From Caryophanales bacterium (GTDB taxonomy: Bacteria > Bacillota_I > Bacilli_A > RF39 > UBA660): a stretch of 21,887 nt of DNA. Shown one piece after another: positions 13,481 to 20,447 of this stretch (positions are counted from its first letter, which is position 1; the number at the start of each line of letters is the position of its first letter). The notes beneath the pieces are model-generated. The model was not told the origin of the DNA. It saw only the letters and a program-made list of their open reading frames with translations, and searched no databases. The stretch spans positions 1 through 21,887 of the forward strand of contig JAEEZV010000031.1 of the NCBI GenBank assembly GCA_016291995.1, read 5' to 3'. The translations under genes were made by a program, and so were the position numbers.

Positions 13481-14566
13481 TAAATCACTATCAATAATTC
13501 TAGTTAAGATACTATTTTCGGTATAAAGATATTTATCATTACATCTTAAATGATTATCTACGACTTCTAGATAATTATCATCAATTAATTCTCTAATAGC
13601 ATCTTTTTCTAATAAACTAGTATGATATTTATTATTAAATGTATCGATATCAATACCTTCAGATAATCTAAGACCTAACATTAGATCAGTTTCTTTTCTG
13701 GTTTTAACATCTTCATAATCTTTCTTAGATTGATACTCACCTTTTAGATATTTAGTCATATTTTTAGTATTACTAATACGGTAATTATCTAAATAACTAA
13801 CAGCTCCTAATCCAAAACCATAATAGTTACCATTTAACCAATAGTTTTTGTTATGGATGCTTTCATATCCAGGACGGGCATAATTGCTTATTTCATAATG
13901 ATTATATCCATGAGATACCAATGTTTGAGAAATATAAGAATACATTTCACTATCAATATCTTCATTAATACTTTTAAATTTATTGATATAAAAGATGGTA
14001 TGCTCTTCCAATATCAAGGAATAGCATGAGATATGAGGAATATCTAATTCAAGAAACTTTCTAATATCATTTTTTACGACATCAATATTTTCATTGACAC
14101 CATATATTAAATCAATATTGATATTATTAAAGTATTTCTTAGTTAGATAGATATTATCGAAGACCATATCTTCATTATGTTCTCTACCCATTTTTTTAGC
14201 ATTATTATCATCAAATGATTGTACTCCAAAACTAATTCTATTGATACCATAACTCATAAATAAATTTATTTTATCAATAGTTATATCTTCAATATTACAT
14301 TCGATGGTATATTCATATTTATCTTTTAGTTTTAGAATAGATATAATACTCAATAATTTATCTAGTTCTTCAGTAGATAAACTACTTGGTGTTCCTCCAC
14401 CAATATAAATAGAATCTAATTCTTCACCTTTATATCTATCCACTATTTCTTTAGCTAATTCATCTAAATATTTATCTATATATTTAGGAAAATATAACAT
14501 TTTACAGAAATCACAATAATTACATATTTTTTTACAAAAAGGAATGTGAATATAAGCACCTAACAT
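13478..14566 (-). CDS. hemW: HemW, radical SAM heme-chaperone (coproporphyrinogen-oxidase-like)
   Basis: This 362-aa radical SAM protein binds a 4Fe-4S cluster through CKKICNYC (Cys11, Cys15, Cys18), the HemW-type CxxxCxxC followed by DF. It also shows GGGTPS (56-61), the SAM-binding NIEDIT region, and GVQSFDDNNAKKMGREH. HemW was long mislabelled HemN. True HemN has an additional closely spaced Cys in its cluster motif and its own substrate-binding N-terminus, while HemW is thought to insert or chaperone heme. No heme-synthesis genes are visible, so whether it handles imported heme or another cofactor is open. It follows ung after one base (TAG-T-ATG), with a weak GAGTGG site, and is probably coupled to ung. 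Confidence 0.92.
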   Translation of the reverse strand: MLGAYIHIPFCKKICNYCDFCKMLYFPKYIDKYLDELAKEIVDRYKGEELDSIYIGGGTPSSLSTEELDKLLSIISILKLKDKYEYTIECNIEDITIDKINLFMSYGINRISFGVQSFDDNNAKKMGREHNEDMVFDNIYLTKKYFNNINIDLIYGVNENIDVVKNDIRKFLELDIPHISCYSLILEEHTIFYINKFKSINEDIDSEMYSYISQTLVSHGYNHYEISNYARPGYESIHNKNYWLNGNYYGFGLGAVSYLDNYRISNTKNMTKYLKGEYQSKKDYEDVKTRKETDLMLGLRLSEGIDIDTFNNKYHTSLLEKDAIRELIDDNYLEVVDNHLRCNDKYLYTENSILTRIIDSDL

Positions 14567-14567
14567 A

Positions 14568-15218
14568 CTACCACTCTATTTCTTTTAAGCCATTGGCTTT
14601 TAAAAATTTATTTGTTTTAGAAAATGGTTTACTACCAAAGAAACCACTATATACAGAAAATGGACTTGGATGAGGAGATGAGATAATTAAATGATGGGGA
14701 TTAGTAATATATTTGCTTTTACTTTTAGCAAAATTACCCCATAAAATGAATACAACCGGTTCATCTTTTTCATTTAATTTTTTAATAATACTATCGGTAA
14801 ATTCTTCCCAACCAATAAATTTATGGCTAGCCGGTTTATCTTTTTCAACAGTTAAAACACTATTTAAAAGTAATACTCCGGATTTAGCCCAATCAGTTAA
14901 ATCAGTATCCTCTCTTTTAATACCTACATCATCGTATAATTCTTTATAGATATTATGAAGTGATGGAGGCATTTTAATACCATGATTAACTGAAAAACAT
15001 AGGCCATTTGCTTCACCTATACCATGATAAGGATCTTGGCCTATGATTACTACTCTTGTATCTTTATATGGTGTCAATCTTAGGGCATAAAACACTCTAT
15101 TTGCTGGTGGGAAGATGGTCTTAGTTTTATATTCTTTTCTTACTTTTTCTTTAATATTTAAAAAATAATCCTTTTCATATTCTTCTTTTAAAACTTCGTC
15201 CCAATCATTTCCAATCAT
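14568..15218 (-). CDS. ung: Uracil-DNA glycosylase, family 1
   Basis: The enzyme removes uracil from DNA to start base-excision repair. The 216-aa length is typical. GQDPYHG (60-66, catalytic Asp62), the FSV segment (75-77) and the HPSP motif (183-186, His183) are all present. LLLNSVLTVEKDKPASH and the VFILWG segment are also standard. The ATG at 15218 has AGGTGA upstream that overlaps the TAG stop of the preceding prepilin gene, so it probably depends on translation of that gene. hemW follows at once. It is an ordinary housekeeping gene joined to an unrelated pilin gene. Confidence 0.97.
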   Translation of the reverse strand: MIGNDWDEVLKEEYEKDYFLNIKEKVRKEYKTKTIFPPANRVFYALRLTPYKDTRVVIIGQDPYHGIGEANGLCFSVNHGIKMPPSLHNIYKELYDDVGIKREDTDLTDWAKSGVLLLNSVLTVEKDKPASHKFIGWEEFTDSIIKKLNEKDEPVVFILWGNFAKSKSKYITNPHHLIISSPHPSPFSVYSGFFGSKPFSKTNKFLKANGLKEIEW

Positions 15219-15226
15219 ATTGTCAC

Positions 15227-15940
15227 CTATTCTGTTACTAATGATGGCTTTGATGGTTTAGGATCAGTAATGACATCTGGCTCAGATGAAGCACCTACAA
15301 TAGTACTAGCATTGCCTGCTATTTTACTGCTATCTTTAGAAGTTTGACCAACTATTCCTGATCTACCGGCATTAGTACCACTTGATGTTGCAGAATTAAT
15401 TTTTGATGTATTAGCACTGCTATTTGCGTTCATAGTGTTTCCACCACCATTACCTGGATTAGCACTGCCATTGCCTGGAATTTCTCCGAAAGTCTTAACT
15501 TCTTCATAGGTAGTTGGGCAATTAGTTCCACCACCATTATTAGTAATATTAAAACCATTGTCATCCGTACTAATGACTATTTTACATACTGTAAGATCAT
15601 CATTGTTACTTGGATTAACTAGTTTGTATTTGGCATCATCTTTCTTGCTATTGCCTGTTACGAAGCCGTATTTAACTAAGGCTCCTAGAGTTACTTCATT
15701 ACAGCTTACAACATCAGGATCGGTACTAACTGCACCTTCAATAACTGAATTGTTGCCATACATACACTCGTTATAGAATGTTTCTGCTCCGGTTTTAACA
15801 TTTTTTAGAAGTAAATTATAGTTAGTAAGTTTAGTACTATTAATGATATTTATTACAGAGTATGTACCAATACCTGCAATTATAGCTAATAATAAAATTG
15901 TCACAATTAGTTCAATTAAAGTAAATCCTTTTTTATTCAT
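15227..15940 (-). CDS. Large prepilin-like protein with Gly/Asn/Ser-rich tail, 237 aa
   Basis: The leader MNKKGFTLIELIVTILLLAI is a perfect prepilin motif (KKG|FTLIE). A pilin-like N-terminal part (about 35-150) with three to four Cys residues follows (NECMYG, VVSCNE, VCKIVI, TNCPTT). About 85 residues of low-complexity sequence make the C-terminus, rich in Gly, Asn, Ser and Thr (for example GNGSANPGNGGGN) and ending with PKPSKPSLVTE. The tail is hydrophilic and probably disordered, unlike usual minor pseudopilins, and may project from a fibre or reach through the wall. The ATG at 15940 has GAGGTGA. It starts a unit with ung and hemW. A TATAAT at 15964-15959 could start it, but would leave almost no leader. 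Confidence 0.85.
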   Translation of the reverse strand: MNKKGFTLIELIVTILLLAIIAGIGTYSVINIINSTKLTNYNLLLKNVKTGAETFYNECMYGNNSVIEGAVSTDPDVVSCNEVTLGALVKYGFVTGNSKKDDAKYKLVNPSNNDDLTVCKIVISTDDNGFNITNNGGGTNCPTTYEEVKTFGEIPGNGSANPGNGGGNTMNANSSANTSKINSATSSGTNAGRSGIVGQTSKDSSKIAGNASTIVGASSEPDVITDPKPSKPSLVTE

Positions 15941-15983
15941 ATTATCACCTCAATCATAATTATATAATATTTTTTGATATTTT

Positions 15984-16018
15984 AAAAGAAGATATAATTA
16001 TTTTTTTATATCTTCTTT
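15984..16018 (-). terminator. Terminator after the YihY gene
   Basis: A 13-bp stem (15985-15997 with 16006-16018, AAAGAAGATATAA on one arm) with an 8-base loop that contains the TAA stop of the YihY gene is followed by TTTTAAAAT on the minus strand. The last codons of the gene form the 5' arm. Confidence 0.8.
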
Positions 16019-16900
16019 CTTTTTCTTCTTCTTTTTTTCTTTCTTTTCTAATTCCTCTAAGATCTTTTGATTCTGTTCCAATATCAACTCTTCTTCTTCT
16101 TTTCTTGAGACATTGATAGCCATTCCAAAAACAAAGATAAATGATAAGAAATATACCCATACCATCATAATGATGATGGATGCTAAATTTCCATAGATAA
16201 TATCATATCTAGCAAAATGATTTAAGTATGCTTTGAAAATCATTGTCAAAATAATCCAGCCAAATGTTGTAAAGATAGCACCATAGGTTGTTTCTTCACT
16301 TCTAATATTTTTAGATGGAGCAACTGTATATAACAATTTAATATTTAGATAGATAATTAATACCGTTATTGGCCATTTAATAATATTAAATATAATACTA
16401 ATATTATCAGAGTATCCGCTCAAGATTTCGGCATTTGTCATTAGATTGATGATATTTTCACCAAATATTGGAACTATTAACATAAAGACAAATAGAATAA
16501 TAATTATAATTAATAAGATTATAGAACTAATTCTAGCTTTTAATCTATCTTTATCTTTTATTTTATATAGTGTATCGGATGTATTGATAACAGCATATGT
16601 ACCATTAGATGCAATTAGAAAAGCTATTACGTTAAATAAACCGACACTACGGTCAAATCCTTTACCAGAGATAACATCAATAATTATTTTACTGACTTGA
16701 TCTGGCATAATATTTTTAACTAAATTAGATACTAGATCAACTGAAATGTTAAAATAAGAGGCAATTAAAACAACAATTGTCAAAAGAGGAATAATGGCTA
16801 ATATTATATTGAAAGCAATATTAGATGGTAAGATAGCCATTTCCGGTGTTTTTAAAATTTTTAGTAGTTTTTTTAAATACCCCTTAATTTTATCTTTCAT
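15998..16900 (-). CDS. YihY/BrkB-family integral membrane protein
   Basis: The 300-aa protein has six membrane helices and the family's N-terminal amphipathic segment (PSNIAFNIILAIIPLLTIVV, where YihY members have a similar AFFS...P.L motif). NGTYAVINTSDTLYKIKDKDR and the IYGNLASIIIMMVWVYFLSF last helix, with the usual GA/W pattern, are also present. Formerly misnamed ribonuclease BN, these proteins have no proven enzyme activity and may be transporters or efflux-like proteins. The C-terminus is a long Glu/Lys coiled segment ending in a run of nine Lys, likely cytoplasmic. I chose the ATG at 16900: AAGGAG lies 6-7 bases upstream and overlaps the stop of the GGDEF gene. The longer frame from 16969 lies inside that gene and is not used. 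Confidence 0.88.
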   Translation of the reverse strand: MKDKIKGYLKKLLKILKTPEMAILPSNIAFNIILAIIPLLTIVVLIASYFNISVDLVSNLVKNIMPDQVSKIIIDVISGKGFDRSVGLFNVIAFLIASNGTYAVINTSDTLYKIKDKDRLKARISSIILLIIIIILFVFMLIVPIFGENIINLMTNAEILSGYSDNISIIFNIIKWPITVLIIYLNIKLLYTVAPSKNIRSEETTYGAIFTTFGWIILTMIFKAYLNHFARYDIIYGNLASIIIMMVWVYFLSFIFVFGMAINVSRKEEEELILEQNQKILEELEKKEKKKKKKKEDIKK

Positions 16901-16910
16901 AATGATCTCC

Positions 16911-18956
16911 TTATAATCTTTCTTTGGCTTGACGCATTGATAATGTTGCCTCATTGATGGCATCATCAATTGTTTTTACATCATCTAAAATCATACTGTA
17001 ACCAAGAGTTGCCCCAAATTCATGTGGTAATTCTTTTAATTCTTTACTTAGATGTCTTGTATATTCAATAACTTTCTTTTCATCATATCCAACCATATAG
17101 ATTAGGAATTCGTTACCATCAGTACGCATAATATCGGTGTTTTCTTGTTGATTAGCTATTAGGATACTAGCAGCTTTTTTGATAACTTCGTCCCCTTCTT
17201 CATGGCCATAATTATCATTAATATATTTAATATTATTTAAATCAATAATGATAATTGATTGTGGATAGATAACATTTTCTTCCCATGTTTTAATATTGTA
17301 ATTTAAATAGTTTCTATTTTTTAGAGATGTCATAACATCAATAAATTTTAATTTATCTTCTTTATTTAAATTACGTTTATTATCTCTTATTCTAAATATT
17401 ATTAATAAGATACTGATAATTAAAATTGTTCCACCGACAACGATACCAACATATTTTAACATCGTATTAAATTCATTTTTAGAATTAACAATATAATCAG
17501 TATTATAAGCATATTTATAATTCTTATAATTAATACTTGATACGTAATAATTAAATAGTTCATAGAATGTAGCATTCTTATTAACATCGCGAACTGCAAA
17601 AGTATAGTCTTCATTCAAAGTACCTTGATATACTACTTTGTAATTTTTAAATTTATTATCTTTGTAGTATTCATATGTATCTTTATCTAAGGCAATGATA
17701 CTATCATTATTAATACCTCTAAGTAATTTATCAGTATTATCAAATGAATTTAAATTAATGCTATTTAGAGCAATATAATCATATAAGTAAGTACCGGTGA
17801 TTGTATAGATATCATTACCTTTTAAACTTCTTATTGAATTTACAATCATTGGTTTTTGACTTAGAATTACATACTCTTCTTTAAATGGACTACTTGTATT
17901 TAAAATATCGACATTAATACCTGTCAAATCAAAGTTAGCAAATACTAAATCTACTTCTCCACGTGATAGGGCTTGTTTTAATTCACCAAAATTATTATAT
18001 TCAACTAAGGTAAAATCGACATTAGCTAAATCTTCAAAGCCACTTAAATAATTTGATAAGATACCAACAAATTCTTTGTTAACGGTATTTTCAAATGGCA
18101 TATAGTTGATATATCCGAAAACATATGAAGCAGCATTATAATTCATTCTTTCGGCTTCAGATAATTCTTTATATTTAAAGAATGTATTTAAGAAGTATTT
18201 TTTATAATGTTCTTCTTGTCTAGATTCACCATATATCATATTAAATTTATTCATGATACTTCTGAATGTTTTATCTTTATCAACTGTTAAGATATATTTT
18301 TTATATAACTCATTCATATGATAAGTAATATTTAATTTATTCTTTAATATTTCATCTAGATATAGATTTCTTGGAATAGCAATATAATCTAGTTTTTTAC
18401 CTTTTAGATAATTTAACATTTCATCGAAATCGGCACATTCAGTAAGTTCGATTTCTTCGTTATCATTTAAGTAATATTTAATGTTAGCTAGATCTTCTTT
18501 AATGACACCAATGCTTGATCCTTCTAAATCAGATATATCATTGATGATATTCATTTCAAGGCCTACGATAACATAATAATCACGATATATTTCAATATCA
18601 TTTTCAGTTAATTCTGTATCAAAATCAAGAATTTTAAATGCAACATCTTGATTTGTTTTACCTGACTTAGCAAGATATGATACTTTATTAAATGATATTT
18701 CATATTTACTTGTAAATTCTTCCAAGAAAGAAAATATTACACCATCACCATTTTGGCCATAGACTGGAACGTCGTTGTAGACACCAATATCAATGATGTT
18801 ACTAGTATGACTATTAATCCAATTCTTTTCTATTATTGAGAAACTTGAACTATCTTTAGTATAGTTTAAGATAAATATTACTAAAGATATTGTAAATATT
18901 AAGGCAATAATAGAAAGAATAATAAATTTATTAATTTTATTGTTATCTTTCTTCAT
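16911..18956 (-). CDS. Membrane protein with two solute-binding-like domains and a degenerate GGDEF domain
   Basis: The 681-aa order is: membrane helix 1 (about 11-31); solute-binding family 3-like domain 1 (about 52-235; IDIGVYNDVP at its start); a second such domain (about 278-475; FGYINYMPFEN at its start); membrane helix 2 (about 503-523); and a cytosolic GGDEF domain (about 537-681). Asp572, Asn580 and Asp589 match the metal- and guanine-binding residues of diguanylate cyclases. The signature itself reads RTDGNEF (611-617) instead of RxGGDEF: Asn615 replaces the metal-binding Asp/Glu, and no RxxD inhibitory site precedes it. It is therefore a ligand-sensing protein that may bind GTP but probably makes little or no c-di-GMP; activity is unproven. 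It has a strong AGGAG site 9 bases before the ATG and is followed immediately by the YihY gene. Confidence 0.9.
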   Translation of the reverse strand: MKKDNNKINKFIILSIIALIFTISLVIFILNYTKDSSSFSIIEKNWINSHTSNIIDIGVYNDVPVYGQNGDGVIFSFLEEFTSKYEISFNKVSYLAKSGKTNQDVAFKILDFDTELTENDIEIYRDYYVIVGLEMNIINDISDLEGSSIGVIKEDLANIKYYLNDNEEIELTECADFDEMLNYLKGKKLDYIAIPRNLYLDEILKNKLNITYHMNELYKKYILTVDKDKTFRSIMNKFNMIYGESRQEEHYKKYFLNTFFKYKELSEAERMNYNAASYVFGYINYMPFENTVNKEFVGILSNYLSGFEDLANVDFTLVEYNNFGELKQALSRGEVDLVFANFDLTGINVDILNTSSPFKEEYVILSQKPMIVNSIRSLKGNDIYTITGTYLYDYIALNSINLNSFDNTDKLLRGINNDSIIALDKDTYEYYKDNKFKNYKVVYQGTLNEDYTFAVRDVNKNATFYELFNYYVSSINYKNYKYAYNTDYIVNSKNEFNTMLKYVGIVVGGTILIISILLIIFRIRDNKRNLNKEDKLKFIDVMTSLKNRNYLNYNIKTWEENVIYPQSIIIIDLNNIKYINDNYGHEEGDEVIKKAASILIANQQENTDIMRTDGNEFLIYMVGYDEKKVIEYTRHLSKELKELPHEFGATLGYSMILDDVKTIDDAINEATLSMRQAKERL

Positions 18957-18961
18957 ATTAT

Positions 18962-19438
18962 CTAACTCCTAGTCCAACTAATATAATCATGTTCAGGATG
19001 TTTAGTACCAGCAGCTGCAAAGCCTTTTTTGCTTTCTACTTCTCCTTCATCATTTTCAACTTCTTTAACTTTTTGACTTAACAAAAATTCAAAATCATAA
19101 ACTTCGACTACGTCTTCTTCGTATTTTTCTAATGATTTTTCAGCTATTTCTTTAGCCTTAGAAAGTGATACACCTTCCCCAAAAACAATATTTGTATATA
19201 CGATTTTTCCTTGGGTACGAATTTTAACTTCTTCAACTTCGTCATGTTCACTAATACTAGTCTCCACTTCTTTAAGAGCACTTTCTTTTATTTCTTCGAC
19301 ACCATCTAGTCTATCACCATATTCACCTTTTTTAGATGAAAATAGCATTTTAGAAAAAATAGCTCCAATTACAATTAATAATACTAAAGTTAAGGCACTT
19401 ACAATAGCTAAGCCTTTATGTCTTTTGATAATATTCAT
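18962..19438 (-). CDS. Membrane-anchored protein of unknown function, 158 aa
   Basis: A basic N-terminal tip and one membrane helix (about 10-32) are followed by a charged linker and an extracytoplasmic domain. The domain (about 45-130) has an alternating pattern: EIKESALKEVETSISEHDEVEEVKI, then a beta strand KIVYTNIVF, then GVSLSKAKEIAEKSLEKY. This alpha-beta-beta-alpha order resembles small ring-building or YhcN/YlaJ-like domains of Gram-positives, but I cannot assign it. No catalytic residues stand out, and the C-terminus (KKGFAAAGTKHPEHDYISWTRS) is polar. The ATG at 19438 has GGAGGAG, and a strong promoter (TCGACA, 17 bases, TATAAT) precedes it. It is the first gene of an operon with the GGDEF protein (5-base gap) and YihY. 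Its role in that unit, perhaps as a partner of the sensor, is speculation. Confidence 0.8.
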   Translation of the reverse strand: MNIIKRHKGLAIVSALTLVLLIVIGAIFSKMLFSSKKGEYGDRLDGVEEIKESALKEVETSISEHDEVEEVKIRTQGKIVYTNIVFGEGVSLSKAKEIAEKSLEKYEEDVVEVYDFEFLLSQKVKEVENDEGEVESKKGFAAAGTKHPEHDYISWTRS

Positions 19439-19464
19439 TTTTTATCTCCTCCACTACCTATTTT

Positions 19465-19493
19465 ATTATATAATAAAAAAGAATATTTGTCGA
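19465..19493 (-). promoter_or_regulatory. Strong promoter of the unknown-GGDEF-YihY operon
   Basis: On the minus strand, TCGACA (19493-19488), a 17-base spacer and a perfect TATAAT (19470-19465) are present. The start is predicted near 19458, 20 bases before the ATG. The -35 lies partly in the loop of the preceding terminator hairpin and the -10 in its T-tract region. Confidence 0.75.
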
Positions 19494-19513
19494 GTATATT
19501 AAATATTCTTTTT
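19470..19513 (-). terminator. Terminator of the dnaE-lipoprotein unit
   Basis: A 13-bp stem, AAAAAGAATATTT/AAATATTCTTTTT (19476-19488 with 19501-19513), has a 12-base loop and is followed by a T-run on the minus strand. The TAA stop of the lipoprotein gene (19514-19512) overlaps the stem base. Confidence 0.85.
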
Positions 19514-20447
19514 AATCTTCTTCAGATGATGTTGAAGGTTCTGGAAGTGATGGCTCAGGAACCTCAATTTTTTCATATATAGCTAATAATGTTATATCTT
19601 TATCTATCTTAGTACTTACATCATATGCTTTATCACTATAAGACCAATATTTAAATATATAGCCTTCTTTTTCAGCTGCTGGTAGAACTTCGATGGTATC
19701 TCCAGAAGCAACCATTTGACTAGGAATGACATTGCCACCATCCGTATCAAATGTTACTTTATGATATGTTTTAGCAGTATAATTAGCTTTAATTGTCGTA
19801 TCTTTTTCTAAATCTTTATCAAAATAATACTTTTCTCCATCGATAGTCCAGTAAGCAAATGTATAACCAAATTTAGATGGATCTTCAGGTTTATCTGGAG
19901 TACTTCCAACATTTATTTCTGTTTTAACAGTACTTCCACTACCACCATTTAAATCGTATGTTATCGTGATACGATTTTTTTCAAATTTAGCAACAATTAA
20001 GATATCTTTGGTAATTGGTGTTTCAAAATCAAATAATGAATCACCTACGTACCATCCTAAAAATTTATGTTTTTCTTTAGATGGTTCAATTTCAGGAACA
20101 GGAACTTTTTCACCGTCTTTGACGGTTTGATCTTTGGTATAATCACCAAAGTTAAAGATTACTTTGTGATTGTTAGGTACATTGGGTTCCTCTACCCAAT
20201 TGGCTATTAAAACAGTATCTTCAGTAACAGGATTTTCTAAGCTATAATCATAACCATCCTTTTGCCAAGATACAAAGATATATCCATCTTTTTTAGGAAT
20301 ATCGACATTTTCTAGTTTGGCACCACTAAGTACTTTAGTACTAGCTAAAAGGTTTTCTCCATCATAAAATGAAACATCATATTTGGTATATTTACAACTA
20401 GTTAGTAATAATACCAATATTATATAGATAAAATACTTCTTTTTCAT
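19512..20447 (-). CDS. Surface lipoprotein with four InlB B-repeats
   Basis: It starts MKKKYFIYIILVLLLTSCKY, a lipoprotein signal peptide with lipobox LTSC (Cys18), so the mature protein is lipid-anchored on the outer face of the membrane. Four tandem InlB B-repeat (Listeria-Bacteroides) domains of about 60 residues follow, roughly 24-84, 93-154, 158-221 and 226-289. They are recognisable by VSF/VIFN/ITYDLNGG/VTFDTDGG starts, a GYxFxxW core and a D(T/I)xxxAxW/Y end. A Glu/Pro/Ser-rich tail closes the protein (EVPEPSLPEPSTSSEED). InlB B-repeats are found in adhesins and bind host surface molecules in some proteins, but the partner here is unknown. The ATG overlaps the dnaE stop as ATGA, with AGGGTGG as ribosome site, so it is coupled to a replication gene. 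Confidence 0.93.
   Translation of the reverse strand: MKKKYFIYIILVLLLTSCKYTKYDVSFYDGENLLASTKVLSGAKLENVDIPKKDGYIFVSWQKDGYDYSLENPVTEDTVLIANWVEEPNVPNNHKVIFNFGDYTKDQTVKDGEKVPVPEIEPSKEKHKFLGWYVGDSLFDFETPITKDILIVAKFEKNRITITYDLNGGSGSTVKTEINVGSTPDKPEDPSKFGYTFAYWTIDGEKYYFDKDLEKDTTIKANYTAKTYHKVTFDTDGGNVIPSQMVASGDTIEVLPAAEKEGYIFKYWSYSDKAYDVSTKIDKDITLLAIYEKIEVPEPSLPEPSTSSEED

Noticed and set aside
15959..15987. Promoter for the large prepilin-like gene (TTTTAA, 17 bases, TATAAT)
   Set aside because: The -35 is poor and the transcript would begin right at the ribosome site, so it is too weak to call.
15960..16160. A 66-codon frame overlapping the end of the YihY gene
   Set aside because: It lies wholly within or against the YihY gene and its terminator, is rich in Lys/Arg as an artefact of the AAG/AAA tail read in another frame, and has no ribosome site.
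16911..18956. Calling the GGDEF protein an active diguanylate cyclase
   Set aside because: The signature is DGNEF instead of GGDEF, so cyclase activity cannot be assumed from the domain alone.
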